Shown here piece by piece: positions 26,023 to 34,232 of a stretch of 64,000 nt of DNA. The stretch's first letter is position 1; each line of letters begins with the position of its first letter. A program made the position numbers and the translations under genes. This DNA comes from Gammaproteobacteria bacterium (GTDB lineage: Bacteria; Pseudomonadota; Gammaproteobacteria; Acidiferrobacterales; Sulfurifustaceae): the NCBI GenBank assembly GCA_016199745.1, contig JACQFZ010000022.1, forward strand, positions 310,001-374,000, written 5' to 3'. The notes under the pieces are model-generated. The model saw only the letters and a program-made list of their open reading frames with translations, had not been told where the DNA came from and did not search any database.

Positions 26023-27708
26023 TCAGCGCAAAACGAAATAGAGATAGGCTAGCAACAACAGCAGCAGACTGATGCTGGCGGTCCATAACTGCCAATTAAT
26101 CGGCAAGTTAGACCGTTCGGGTTCGGTGGCTTTATTCTTGGCGATCGATTCGAGGGCATTGCGCGCGGCGATGAGCGCTGCCGCGAACTGAGACATGTTC
26201 GGATAACGATCCATTGGATCGTTAGCGCAAGCGCGTTGCAATACTTCATCGAGCATATTGGGCAGCCCGGCTTTGTAGTGACTGAGTGGTGTATATCCTT
26301 GTCTACCGACCTCTTCGCGCGCTCGAATTTTCCCGTACGGATATTCGGCGCTGATCATGCGATAAATCGTCACGCCGGCGGCATAAATGTCGCTGGCCTC
26401 GGTCGCCGGTGCGTCGCGGAACAATTCGGGCGCGCAATAACTCATGGCGCTGGTGGAAATCTCGACGGAATTTTCTTGCAGTGCATCGATTCGACTCGAG
26501 CCCAAGCCTAGTAGTCGTAGCTCGCGGTTGTTCTTGTCGTACAGCAAATTATTGGCGCGCACATCGCGGTGAACGACACCTTGTCGATGCAGAGCTTCGA
26601 GCGCCGATACGAGTTGCTCGCCCAGGCGCAGCGCCTCCAGCGGCGGAAGACCGCGTTTGCGGCGGACACGCTTGGCCAAATTCTCGCCTTCGTGGTACTC
26701 CATCACCGAGTAGAGTGCGGTGCGGCGTCCGGGACGAAGGCCGAGCGTTTTTACGACGAATGGACTATCGATACGTTTACCGATCCATTCTTCGCGCAAA
26801 AACGTTTGCACGCTGCGAGTGTCATCGTGATAGGAAGGGTTCGGGAAGCGCAGCACGACAATGCGACCCGATTCTCGATCTTGCGCTTTATAGAGCCGGA
26901 AGCGGCGACTCTTGTGCACGATCTCTTGAATCGTGAAGCCGTCGACATTGGCGTCGAGCGCCGGCGGATCGATCACCGGAAACGATCGGATGTCCTCGCG
27001 TCCGTCGTTTGCCGACTCCGGCGGTAGTCGTTCTATGCGCGCTACGCATACGCCGACATAGCCTTGAGCACGTCCGCTGATAGCGCGCTGTACCAGCGCT
27101 TCCGACATTTGCTGAGCGGTACTATCCGACTGCAACACGCCGACGATGACCGAACCCGACAGCGCTTCATGCAGGTCGGGGCTGGTAATCAGCAAGATGT
27201 CGCCTTGTGCGAGCTGGCCGGTTTGGTAGTCGGCCTCGAGGGTTGTCGCCAGGCCCAGGGCCTTGGTTATCTCCGCGCGCTGCGTCGGTCGCGGCAGCAG
27301 ATGATCGCGGCTCAATTGCTTGAGTTGCAGATCGCGATAGAGCCAGGCGCGAACGTTGCCGCAATTAGCCAACAGCCAACGTTGGCCATGTAGCACCAGC
27401 ACCGCGGCTGTCACGGCTCGTCCACGTTCACCGGCAGTGAGCAGTGCTTGATGTGCCGCATTCACGCTGTTCGTGAGTGCGTCCTGGAGCGATCCGCTGG
27501 TCGCTGCGTAATAAGTGTCACCGAGCGCGGTAATGGCCGTCTTCGCTGCCTGCTGCGGTTCCGGCCGGCCCGGCACCCCTTCGGCGCAAGCCAGCATCAC
27601 GCCATGACCGCCGTCGCGGCCCTCCGGCACGAGGACCATGCAGCTCCCCATAGATGCAGTTCGGCGTGCCGCCTGTTCGCAGTGGCCGATATCGAGAAAC
27701 AATGGCAT
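26023..27708 (-). CDS. PP2C phosphatase / protein kinase fusion with degraded catalytic motifs
   Basis: A 561-residue protein. Residues 1 to about 225 follow the PP2C fold and about 255-520 a Ser/Thr kinase fold, with one membrane helix at 541-560; this matches the bifunctional PP2C-kinase family. In the kinase part the usual ATP-site Lys is Arg (VVLRF, R287), the catalytic loop reads HRDVRANN (380-387), and the metal-binding DFG is GLG (401-403), while APE (CAPEL) and SDIYAAG are kept. In the PP2C part the metal-site Asp residues look lost: EG at 43-44, SPD at 176-178 and GY at 216-217, where DG, SDG and DN are expected. Both halves may be scaffold or sensor domains. It is convergent with pnp. 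Confidence 0.75.
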   Translation of the reverse strand: MPLFLDIGHCEQAARRTASMGSCMVLVPEGRDGGHGVMLACAEGVPGRPEPQQAAKTAITALGDTYYAATSGSLQDALTNSVNAAHQALLTAGERGRAVTAAVLVLHGQRWLLANCGNVRAWLYRDLQLKQLSRDHLLPRPTQRAEITKALGLATTLEADYQTGQLAQGDILLITSPDLHEALSGSVIVGVLQSDSTAQQMSEALVQRAISGRAQGYVGVCVARIERLPPESANDGREDIRSFPVIDPPALDANVDGFTIQEIVHKSRRFRLYKAQDRESGRIVVLRFPNPSYHDDTRSVQTFLREEWIGKRIDSPFVVKTLGLRPGRRTALYSVMEYHEGENLAKRVRRKRGLPPLEALRLGEQLVSALEALHRQGVVHRDVRANNLLYDKNNRELRLLGLGSSRIDALQENSVEISTSAMSYCAPELFRDAPATEASDIYAAGVTIYRMISAEYPYGKIRAREEVGRQGYTPLSHYKAGLPNMLDEVLQRACANDPMDRYPNMSQFAAALIAARNALESIAKNKATEPERSNLPINWQLWTASISLLLLLLAYLYFVLR

Positions 27709-27768
27709 GGGACATAGATCTCGTTTTTATATGAATAGGCACTAATTTCTGCCATTGAGTATAGTCCG

Positions 27769-28054
27769 TCAGAGACTGACGCCAGTCAGTGCCCGCAACG
27801 ACCAGCCGAACAGATAGGCGATCGCGGCAGCGGCAAAGCCGGCGCCGACAAGCTCGAGTACCTTGCGTTTTAGCGAAATTCCGGAAAGCGCCGACACGAC
27901 CACGCCGGTGGTTGTTAGGGCAATACCGGCGAGCACGATCGAGCCAATGAGCGCTGTCCAGGCACCGCCGGCGATGAAGTACGGCAGCACCGGAAACGCC
28001 GCGCCGAGTGGTATGGCATCAGTACTCGTTCCACCGAGAGAGATAGGTAGGAAT
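27769..28054 (-). pseudogene. Remnant of a VIT/CCC1-family iron-manganese transporter
   Basis: Read from just after the mtnC stop codon, the same frame gives about 95 codons (SLGGTSTDAIPLGAAFPVLPYF, then ...LVGAGFAAAAIAYLFGWSL) ending at 27769. These are the last two or three membrane segments of the VIT1/CCC1 family, which has about 230 residues. The N-terminal membrane part and any normal start are missing; the first usable start (GTG at about 27990) would code only 73 residues. It looks like a truncated remnant. A small intact protein cannot be fully excluded. Confidence 0.6.
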
Positions 28055-28056
28055 CC

Positions 28057-28731
28057 CTATAAGCGAATCTCGTCGAAGCGGCGCGCGATCGGGTGATCGC
28101 CGGCTCCGGCCGCTTCACCGCTACGTACTATCCAGTATGTTTTGTAGCCAGCAGTACGCGCGGCGTCGAGCTCTTCCTTAATATCGGACAGAAACAAAAT
28201 ATCGCTAGATGGCAGGCCGATCGTGACGGCGATGCGTTCATAGGCCGATGGCTCGCGTTTGGCACCGATCGTGGTGTCGAAGTAACCATCGAACAACGGC
28301 GTGAGATCGCCGTGGTCCGTGTGGCCAAAAAGAAGTTGCTGTGCCTTTACCGAGCCGGACGAGAATATATAAAGATGCAAACCGCGCTTGCGCCAATCGC
28401 GCAACGCCGTGAGCGCGTCGTCGTAGATGTGGCCGGTAAAGTCGCGCTGACGGTAACCCGCTTCCCAAATCAGACCCTGCAGCGCCTTGAGCGGGGTCAC
28501 TTTCTTGTCTTCGTCGATCCACTGCAGTAACTGGATGACGACGGCGGCATCATCGAGCGGCGCGCCGGCGGCGGCGCGCGTGTCGTTCAGCAGGCGCTGA
28601 ATGTCGGGCTCGTGCTTGTGCGCGCGGACGAATTCACTGAGGTGGGCGCGAGAGTAGGGGAACAGAACGTCTTTAACGAACGACAACGAGGAAGTGGTGC
28701 CCTCAATATCAGTCAGAACGGCGCGGGTCAT
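28057..28731 (-). CDS. mtnC: Acireductone synthase (enolase-phosphatase E1)
   Basis: A 224-residue HAD-family enzyme of the methionine salvage pathway, which enolises and dephosphorylates 2,3-diketo-5-methylthiopentyl-1-phosphate. The family signature DIEGTTSS (HAD motif I, first Asp) opens the protein; YIFSSGSVKAQQLLFG is motif II with the Ser; SDIKEELDAARTAGYKT is the Asp-rich motif IV. Length is right. No other salvage gene is next to it. A TATAAT lies about 35 bases upstream of its ATG on this strand. Confidence 0.95.
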   Translation of the reverse strand: MTRAVLTDIEGTTSSLSFVKDVLFPYSRAHLSEFVRAHKHEPDIQRLLNDTRAAAGAPLDDAAVVIQLLQWIDEDKKVTPLKALQGLIWEAGYRQRDFTGHIYDDALTALRDWRKRGLHLYIFSSGSVKAQQLLFGHTDHGDLTPLFDGYFDTTIGAKREPSAYERIAVTIGLPSSDILFLSDIKEELDAARTAGYKTYWIVRSGEAAGAGDHPIARRFDEIRL

Positions 28732-28816
28732 CGGCAGCGATCGCGGTGAAGATGGAGCGGCGGATTATAAGATCAAACAGCCCGTCCTTGGGCTTTTTCG
28801 GATAGTCACCGGGCGA

Positions 28817-29074
28817 TCAGGTGCCAGGCCAATAGGCGCGTAACCGTAAACGCTGGCGTGTAGGAAATTCCAGGACCCCTTGGCGTCGTCGGACCGCTCG
28901 TAGGTAAAGCTTGGCACTGCGAAAGCCCAGACGAAAAGAACGCCGAAAATAGTCGACCCGGTGCAACTGCCCGCCTTTGAGGGCATGGTCAAAACCGGCG
29001 CGGAAACGATCGCTGACGAGATCGGATGGGATGCGGATACCGGCGTCTTGCGGCGATGGATAGTCGTAGGGCAT
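28817..29074 (-). CDS. Unrecognised 85-residue basic protein with strong Shine-Dalgarno
   Basis: An 85-residue product starting MPYDYPSPQDAG and carrying an Arg-rich, aromatic-rich middle (SFRLGFRSAKLYLRAVRRRQ). A consensus AAGGAGG lies at 29080-29087 (minus strand), five to six bases before the ATG, so translation is well supported. I do not recognise a family. The charge fits a nucleic-acid or membrane-surface binder, but that is a guess. It is divergent from mlaA, and a small GC-rich hairpin (28779-28795) lies after its stop. Confidence 0.6.
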   Translation of the reverse strand: MPYDYPSPQDAGIRIPSDLVSDRFRAGFDHALKGGQLHRVDYFRRSFRLGFRSAKLYLRAVRRRQGVLEFPTRQRLRLRAYWPGT

Positions 29075-29224
29075 GGCTGACCTCCTTAAATTAAATATAG
29101 ACCTTCAGCCACTAGTTGGTATCGGTGCAGTGCCTTACCCGTATCCGAGCAGCGGCTTTACAGCCTAGGTTCGCATCCGCTAGCCTTGGTTCTCTATTAC
29201 TTTATTTGGGCGCGCACCTATTCC

Positions 29225-30019
29225 ATGGCCTTCGTTCGCAGATTGTTGATCTTGGTCCTGTTCGTCGTTGGGTTTAGCGGATGCGCGACGGTACCGACCG
29301 GTGCGCAAGAGGCGACACCCGAGTCCGAATCGGAAACCGCCGTTAACGATCCGCTCGAAGGTTTCAACCGGACGATGTATAGCTTCAATAACAAATTCGA
29401 TCGTTACCTGTTGAAGCCAGTTGCCTCTGGATATCGCACGGTCACGCCGGCACCGGTGCGAAAGGGTGTTTCAAATTTTTTTAGCAATCTGCGCGAACCA
29501 TTGGTGTTGCTGAATAACGTGCTGCAAGGCAAGTTCAAAAACGCCGCCTCTGACCTTGGTCGCTTCGTCACCAACACAACGATTGGCGTATTCGGCCTGT
29601 TCGATGTTGCCTCGCACGTCGGGCTCGAGCGGCACACCGAGGATTTTGGCCAGACCTTGGGAGCGTGGGGGGTAGGCGAGGGGCCCTACTTGGTATTGCC
29701 ATTCCTGGGCCCAAGCAATGTCCGCGATGGATTTGGTTTGGTCGGCGACTATGCGGCCTATCCGCCAACATATATGGAGGAGCAGAGCACCGCTTCTAAG
29801 CTTCTGGCAGTGCGTATTATCGATACCCGCACCCAGCTGCTGGATGCTGGCGATATCCTCGAACAAGCGGCCGGTGAAGATTCCTACGTATTTGTTCGCG
29901 AGGCCTATCTCCAACGCCGTCGTAATCTAGTTAGCGACGGCGCTCAGGGCCTGGCCCCGGTCGATCCGTCCCTGTTTGAGGACGATTCCCCGGCGCCGAC
30001 CCAGCCTTCCCAGCCGTAG
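29225..30019 (+). CDS. mlaA: MlaA family lipoprotein (VacJ)
   Basis: A 264-residue outer-membrane lipoprotein that removes phospholipids from the outer leaflet in the Mla retrograde pathway. ATG at 29225 gives a lipoprotein signal ending in the lipobox VGFSGC (Cys at about residue 19), whereas the upstream TTG-type start would spoil it. DPLEGFNRTMYSFNNKFDRYLLKP, NFFSNLREPLVLLNNVLQGKF and GAWGVGEGPYLVLPFLGPSNVRD are family hallmarks. The C-terminal Pro-rich tail is longer than in E. coli. It stands alone; mlaBCDEF are not in view. Confidence 0.95.
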   Translation: MAFVRRLLILVLFVVGFSGCATVPTGAQEATPESESETAVNDPLEGFNRTMYSFNNKFDRYLLKPVASGYRTVTPAPVRKGVSNFFSNLREPLVLLNNVLQGKFKNAASDLGRFVTNTTIGVFGLFDVASHVGLERHTEDFGQTLGAWGVGEGPYLVLPFLGPSNVRDGFGLVGDYAAYPPTYMEEQSTASKLLAVRIIDTRTQLLDAGDILEQAAGEDSYVFVREAYLQRRRNLVSDGAQGLAPVDPSLFEDDSPAPTQPSQP

Positions 30020-30136
30020 CTTGCTTGAAATAGGGTTTTCGGGGTTTTGCGCCTGTACTTGCCGTCTTTAGGCAGTGGTTCCGCCGGCGATGCGCTCGTG
30101 TCCGGGCATAGATGCGCAAATACCCTGGCTCGCCCT

Positions 30137-30164
30137 TTGTTTCCCCCGCACAAACGGTTAGAAT
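30137..30164 (+). promoter_or_regulatory. Likely promoter of rpsP-rimM-trmD-rplS
   Basis: TAGAAT at 30159-30164 is a good -10 box; TTGTTT at 30137-30142 is a fair -35 box with a 16-base spacer. It lies about 65 bases before rpsP in a gap of 210 bases with no other gene. Confidence 0.45.
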
Positions 30165-30229
30165 GCCGCGCTTTATTTGGCCCGGACGGCGTCTGTGGCC
30201 GGGTCTCCCAGGTACGAGGAATACACTGA

Positions 30230-30478
30230 ATGGTCACCATACGTCTGGCTCGTGGCGGCGCGAATAAGCGTCCGTATTACCGCATTGAGGTCACTGACCG
30301 GCGGCGCGCGCCAAATAGCAATTGCATTGAGCGCATCGGCTTCTATAACCCGAAGGCCGCTGGCAATGAAGAGAAGCTCCGTGTCGACTTGGAGCGCGTG
30401 CAGTACTGGTTGAGCAAAGGCGCTCAGCCGAGTGAACGTGTAGCGGACTTGCTCAAGAAAGCCGCACCGCGCAGCTGA
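30230..30478 (+). CDS. rpsP: 30S ribosomal protein S16
   Basis: An 82-residue S16 of standard length: [21 protein letters not shown] at the start, [21 protein letters not shown] and [20 protein letters not shown]. It binds 16S rRNA during 30S assembly. It leads the conserved S16-RimM-TrmD-L19 operon; rimM follows after eight bases. Confidence 0.98.
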   Translation: MVTIRLARGGANKRPYYRIEVTDRRRAPNSNCIERIGFYNPKAAGNEEKLRVDLERVQYWLSKGAQPSERVADLLKKAAPRS

Positions 30479-30485
30479 TTCCTGC

Positions 30486-30995
30486 ATGACCGCCACGACG
30501 GACCGCCGGGTCACCGTCGGCCGTGTGGCCGGTCTGTTCGGTATACGCGGTTGGGTAAAGGTGTACTCGCACACCCGACCGCCGGAAGCGATTCTGGATT
30601 ACAGACCTTGGCTAATCGAGATCGGCGGCGCTTGGCGCCCGTTCGAGATTGCCGAAGGGCAGATGCATGGTAAAGGCATCATCGCTCGGCTTGATGGCAT
30701 TGCCGATCGCGATCAGGCGGCAGCGCTGGTGGGAGCAACGATTGCAGTGGCATTGGATCAGCTTCCTGCCGCTACTGAGAATGAGTACTACTGGGCCGAG
30801 CTCGAGGGCTTGCGCGTGATCAATCTCGCGGGCCAGGAGTTGGGTCGGGTAAGCCACCTGTTCGAGACCGGTGCGAACGATGTGATGGTGGTACAGGGCG
30901 AGCGTGAACGGTTGTTGCCGTTCAGTAAGCCAGTGATTCAGCGCGTGGATATCGCCGGCGGCGTCATTCATGTCGACTGGGATGCCGAGGACTGA
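30486..30995 (+). CDS. rimM: 16S rRNA processing protein RimM
   Basis: A 169-residue 30S maturation factor with an N-terminal barrel ([20 protein letters not shown]) and a PRC-barrel C-terminal domain ([14 protein letters not shown], then [16 protein letters not shown]). It helps S19 and the 3' domain of 16S rRNA to assemble. It sits in its usual place between rpsP and trmD; the trmD start is 19 bases after its stop. Confidence 0.96.
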   Translation: MTATTDRRVTVGRVAGLFGIRGWVKVYSHTRPPEAILDYRPWLIEIGGAWRPFEIAEGQMHGKGIIARLDGIADRDQAAALVGATIAVALDQLPAATENEYYWAELEGLRVINLAGQELGRVSHLFETGANDVMVVQGERERLLPFSKPVIQRVDIAGGVIHVDWDAED

Positions 30996-31014
30996 GCCCC
31001 ATTCGGGAACGAGC

Positions 31015-31764
31015 ATGCGGATCGATGTCATCAGCATCTTCCCGCCGATGTTCGAGGCTGTACGCGGATTTGGTATTCCAAGTCGGGCAATTCGAGCGGG
31101 GTTGTTGTCGCTGCAGGTGTGGAACCCGCGCGACTACACAGAAGATAAACACCGTTCGGTCGATGATCGACCCTACGGTGGCGGTCCTGGAATGCTGATG
31201 CGACCAGAACCGTTGGCGCGGGCTATCAATGCCGCGCGTGCGGATTCGGCGCTGCCGGCAAAGGTGCTATATCTGTCGCCGCAGGGGCGCCAGCTGGACC
31301 ATGCCGGTGTCATTGAACTCGTTGCCCGTGAACGTTTGATTTTGTTGGCCGGTCGCTACGAGGGCGTTGATGAACGTCTGATCGAAGCGGAAGTGGACGA
31401 AGAGTGGTCGATCGGCGATTACGTCCTCTCCGGTGGCGAGTTACCGGCGATGGTGCTCATCGATGCGATCGCGCGGCAGTTGCCCGGCGCGCTCGGTGAT
31501 GAAGATTCGGCGACAGAAGATTCCTTCGTCAGCGGAATGCTGGATTGTCCGCACTACACGCGGCCAGAGTTGTACGAAGGGCAGACGGTGCCGGAGGTAT
31601 TGTTGTCCGGCGACCATGAACGGATACGTCGTTGGCGCTTGAAACAGGCGTTGGGGCGGACGTGGTTGCGGCGACCAGAGCTTTTAGCGCGGTTGACGTT
31701 GACCAAAGAGCAGCAAAAGTTACTCGCTGAATTCCAAACGGAATGGCGACCAGTTGAAGAGTGA
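31015..31764 (+). CDS. trmD: tRNA (guanine-N1-)-methyltransferase
   Basis: A 249-residue SPOUT-class methyltransferase that makes m1G37 in tRNAs ending CNN/GG and so keeps the reading frame. [21 protein letters not shown] marks the true N-terminus at 31015. The trefoil-knot motifs [51 protein letters not shown] and the C-terminal domain beginning [11 protein letters not shown] are all present. Normal length and place. Confidence 0.97.
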   Translation: MRIDVISIFPPMFEAVRGFGIPSRAIRAGLLSLQVWNPRDYTEDKHRSVDDRPYGGGPGMLMRPEPLARAINAARADSALPAKVLYLSPQGRQLDHAGVIELVARERLILLAGRYEGVDERLIEAEVDEEWSIGDYVLSGGELPAMVLIDAIARQLPGALGDEDSATEDSFVSGMLDCPHYTRPELYEGQTVPEVLLSGDHERIRRWRLKQALGRTWLRRPELLARLTLTKEQQKLLAEFQTEWRPVEE

Positions 31765-31781
31765 ATGATGGGAGTTGAACC

Positions 31782-32126
31782 ATGAGCAAGATACTGCAAG
31801 AGATTGAAGCACGTCAGATGAGCGCCGCCGTTCCGGAATTCGGCCCGGGCGACACCGTCACGGTCCACATCCGCGTGCAAGAAGGTGAACGCGAGCGGTT
31901 ACAGGCGTTCGAGGGTATGGTGATTGCGCGGCGTAACCGCGGTTTCAACTCCTCGTTCTCGGTACGCAAAGTGTCCTACGGTGAAGGCGTCGAGCGTGTA
32001 TTTCCGCTCTACAGCCCGACCATCGCTAAGATCGAAGTGAAGCGTCGCGGCGACGTGCGGCGCGCCAAGCTTTACTACTTGCGCCAACTCGCCGGCAAAG
32101 CGGCGCGTATTCGCGAGAAGGTTTAG
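31782..32126 (+). CDS. rplS: 50S ribosomal protein L19
   Basis: A 114-residue L19, the family length, at the interface of the ribosomal subunits. [49 protein letters not shown] and [25 protein letters not shown] are family signatures. It closes the rpsP operon and is followed by a hairpin terminator. Confidence 0.98.
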   Translation: MSKILQEIEARQMSAAVPEFGPGDTVTVHIRVQEGERERLQAFEGMVIARRNRGFNSSFSVRKVSYGEGVERVFPLYSPTIAKIEVKRRGDVRRAKLYYLRQLAGKAARIREKV

Positions 32127-32145
32127 TCGTTTCGATCGGTATCAG

Positions 32146-32176
32146 CGGCGTGCGTGGCGAATAGCTACGCACGCCG
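32146..32176 (+). terminator. Hairpin after rplS
   Basis: CGGCGTGCGT at 32146-32155 and ACGCACGCCG at 32167-32176 make a perfect 10-bp stem with an 11-base loop, 20 bases after the rplS stop. The following TTATCGTCTC is only partly T-rich, so termination may be weak or the stem may act in RNA 3'-end protection. Confidence 0.65.
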
Positions 32177-32319
32177 TTATCGTCTCTCCTGGATTTTTCC
32201 GCCACCGTCGCGTTGCCTGTTCCAGGTCTTCCGACGCTAGCAACCGCGGTGTATCGTCAGTTCATGACTGATCACCGATCCTATGATGCCGTTGTCGCCG
32301 TACTGTTCGATCGACGCGC

Positions 32320-33222
32320 ATGAGCGGCGCCGATAGCGACTTGATCGATCGTTTCTGCGATGTACTTTGGCTCGAACAAGGATTGAGCCGCAATACCATC
32401 GATGCTTACCGCAGCGACCTGACTGGCGCCAGCCGGTTCTTATCCGAACGTTCGAGTAGCTTGTCGCAGGCTATGCGCGATGACTTGGTCGTTTACCTCG
32501 ATCATCGTCGACGTATCGAGTTGACGAAGTCGCGCACTGCTGCACGCTTGCTTTCGACGTTGCGGCGTTTCTATCGTTATCTGCTGCGCGAGCAATTGCG
32601 CGAAGAAGATCCAACCGCTCTGATTGAATCGCCAAAGCTGGAACGGACGCTGCCGAAATCGTTGACCGAGGAGCAGGTGGAACGGTTATTAGCCGCGCCG
32701 GATGACACCACCGCTACCGGTTTGCGCGACCGAGCGATGCTGGAGACGCTGTATGCCACCGGCCTGCGCGTGTCGGAGTTGGTGGGGCTTACGTTGTCGC
32801 AAGTCAGTTTGGCACAAGGGTTGGTTCGGGTAATCGGCAAGGGCGATAAGGAACGATTAGTGCCGCTGGGCGAAGAGGCCGTCGCCTGGCTTCATCGGTA
32901 TACAGATACTGCCCGCGCTCAGTTGATTAAGAAACAATCGACTGATGCATTATTTGTTAGCCCGCGGGGCGGGTCGTTAACCCGCCAGGCTTTCTGGCAC
33001 GCCATCAAGCGTTACGCGCGCCAAGCCGACATCGATGCCAAGTTACTTTCACCGCACACATTGCGTCACGCATTCGCGACGCATTTGCTAGATCATGGGG
33101 CGGATTTGCGAGTCGTGCAGATGCTGCTCGGACATGCCGATTTGTCGACGACACAAATTTATACGCATGTAGCTCGAGCTCGTCTTAAAGAGTTGCATGC
33201 GCGGCATCATCCGCGGGGGTAG
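32320..33222 (+). CDS. xerD: Site-specific tyrosine recombinase XerD
   Basis: A 300-residue tyrosine recombinase that, with XerC, resolves chromosome dimers at dif. It has the N-terminal SAM-like DNA-binding domain (LWLEQGLSRNTIDAYRSDL) and the catalytic domain with Arg in LYATGLRVSELVGL, Lys in VIGKGDKERLVPLG, His-Arg in SPHTLRHAFATHLLDHGADL, His in QMLLGHADLSTTQIYTHV and the nucleophile Tyr in IYTHV. Length fits XerD/XerC; XerD is preferred by the DLRVVQMLLGHADLSTTQIY pattern. The dif site is not in this window. Confidence 0.93.
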   Translation: MSGADSDLIDRFCDVLWLEQGLSRNTIDAYRSDLTGASRFLSERSSSLSQAMRDDLVVYLDHRRRIELTKSRTAARLLSTLRRFYRYLLREQLREEDPTALIESPKLERTLPKSLTEEQVERLLAAPDDTTATGLRDRAMLETLYATGLRVSELVGLTLSQVSLAQGLVRVIGKGDKERLVPLGEEAVAWLHRYTDTARAQLIKKQSTDALFVSPRGGSLTRQAFWHAIKRYARQADIDAKLLSPHTLRHAFATHLLDHGADLRVVQMLLGHADLSTTQIYTHVARARLKELHARHHPRG

Positions 33223-33252
33223 TTGAAATGTTTTTCTTTCGTATCGACAGAC

Positions 33253-33274
33253 ATCGCCCTCATAAGAGGGCGAT
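33253..33274. terminator. Bidirectional terminator-like hairpin
   Basis: ATCGCCCTC (33253-33261) and GAGGGCGAT (33266-33274) form a perfect 9-bp stem with an ATAA loop between the convergent xerD and membrane-protein genes. T-runs on both sides are weak. Confidence 0.6.
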
Positions 33275-33278
33275 TCAA

Positions 33279-34043
33279 TTAGTGACGAACTTGCGAATGA
33301 TACGGACGATCGAAGTCGTTATCGATGCGGAACACTTCGACCTCGCTGTTATGTTTGAAGCCAAGGACGAGGGCGAGTTTATGAACAAGAGCGCGCCAAT
33401 GGATAGAGCGAACACGGTGTCGCTGCAAATCGTTCATGCGTTTTTCCAGCGCTTTCAACTTCCGGTCGAGCGCGGGCATGGTATGAAGATGCAACCACGC
33501 GCCGATAGCAAAACCGGCGGTAAGCGATTCGATAATCCAACCGGGTTCCTGTAAGCCGGTCCAAACGATCGCGGCCAAGATCATGGCAACGGTGTAGAGC
33601 AAGCAATAACGAACCGACTGACGCCGATGTTGTCGGTTCTTGGTCATCTCCGCACGCAGCGCGCTTTCATCATCGCGCGTATGGACGCTATAGGTGTAAT
33701 GCAGATCGCGCATAAGACTCATGATCCGCAACATACGTTCGCTGTGGCGTTTGTTCTCGACGCCGGTGACGTCGATTACGGTTTGCAATGCGTCGCAGAA
33801 CTCACGGTAGTCCGGCGTCATCGCCGGCTCAGGAAACGCGTCGACAGCGTGATTGATGAGATAGCGTAGTTCCAACACTTGAGCGACATCCATCGGAAAT
33901 TTGAGCCCGAGGAGGGTGTTGTAAACGGGTTCGAAGGTCTCCGGCGTTAATTGATGAGCGGAGAGATCGTGAATGTCGGTGCGTTTAGCGCGTTTATCTA
34001 ACATGACGGCCATTGTCGTGATTAAGTCGTTCCTTGCTGCCAC
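33279..34043 (-). CDS. Unrecognised protein with two central membrane segments
   Basis: A 254-residue protein with a GTG start at 34043; ATG at 34013 is an alternative with the same remaining frame. A largely helical, charged N-terminal half precedes two hydrophobic segments near residues 145-165 (YCLLYTVAMILAAIVWTGL) and 170-187 (SLTAGFAIGAWLHLHT), then a basic, charged C-terminal half (LKALEKRMNDLQRHRVR). I do not recognise the family. A GCCGGC hairpin lies directly upstream on the same strand. It is convergent with xerD. Confidence 0.6.
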   Translation of the reverse strand: MAARNDLITTMAVMLDKRAKRTDIHDLSAHQLTPETFEPVYNTLLGLKFPMDVAQVLELRYLINHAVDAFPEPAMTPDYREFCDALQTVIDVTGVENKRHSERMLRIMSLMRDLHYTYSVHTRDDESALRAEMTKNRQHRRQSVRYCLLYTVAMILAAIVWTGLQEPGWIIESLTAGFAIGAWLHLHTMPALDRKLKALEKRMNDLQRHRVRSIHWRALVHKLALVLGFKHNSEVEVFRIDNDFDRPYHSQVRH

Positions 34044-34232
34044 AAGGCCGGCATAGAGCCGGCAAATACTTAACGCGGAGCGCTTGTCTGGTTCGTCGAC
34101 CGCACATCAGGCACGGGTATAATCGCTGGTCTTGCCCCGACATGCAACCGTTCGCCCGTCGGTCACCGCACTTCGTCGGCGATACCTAGAGCATAGCCTA
34201 ATGTCTTGACGATGTGACTGGCGTTTTTCGGA

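Noticed and set aside
29150-29190. GGTTCGCATCC resembling a tRNA T-loop upstream of mlaA
   Set aside because: No matching acceptor, D and anticodon stems could be placed around it, and no CCA end is present.
34100-34130. TATAAT box on the + strand in the gap before the helicase gene
   Set aside because: No -35 box at a usable distance and no + strand gene follows for more than 2 kb.
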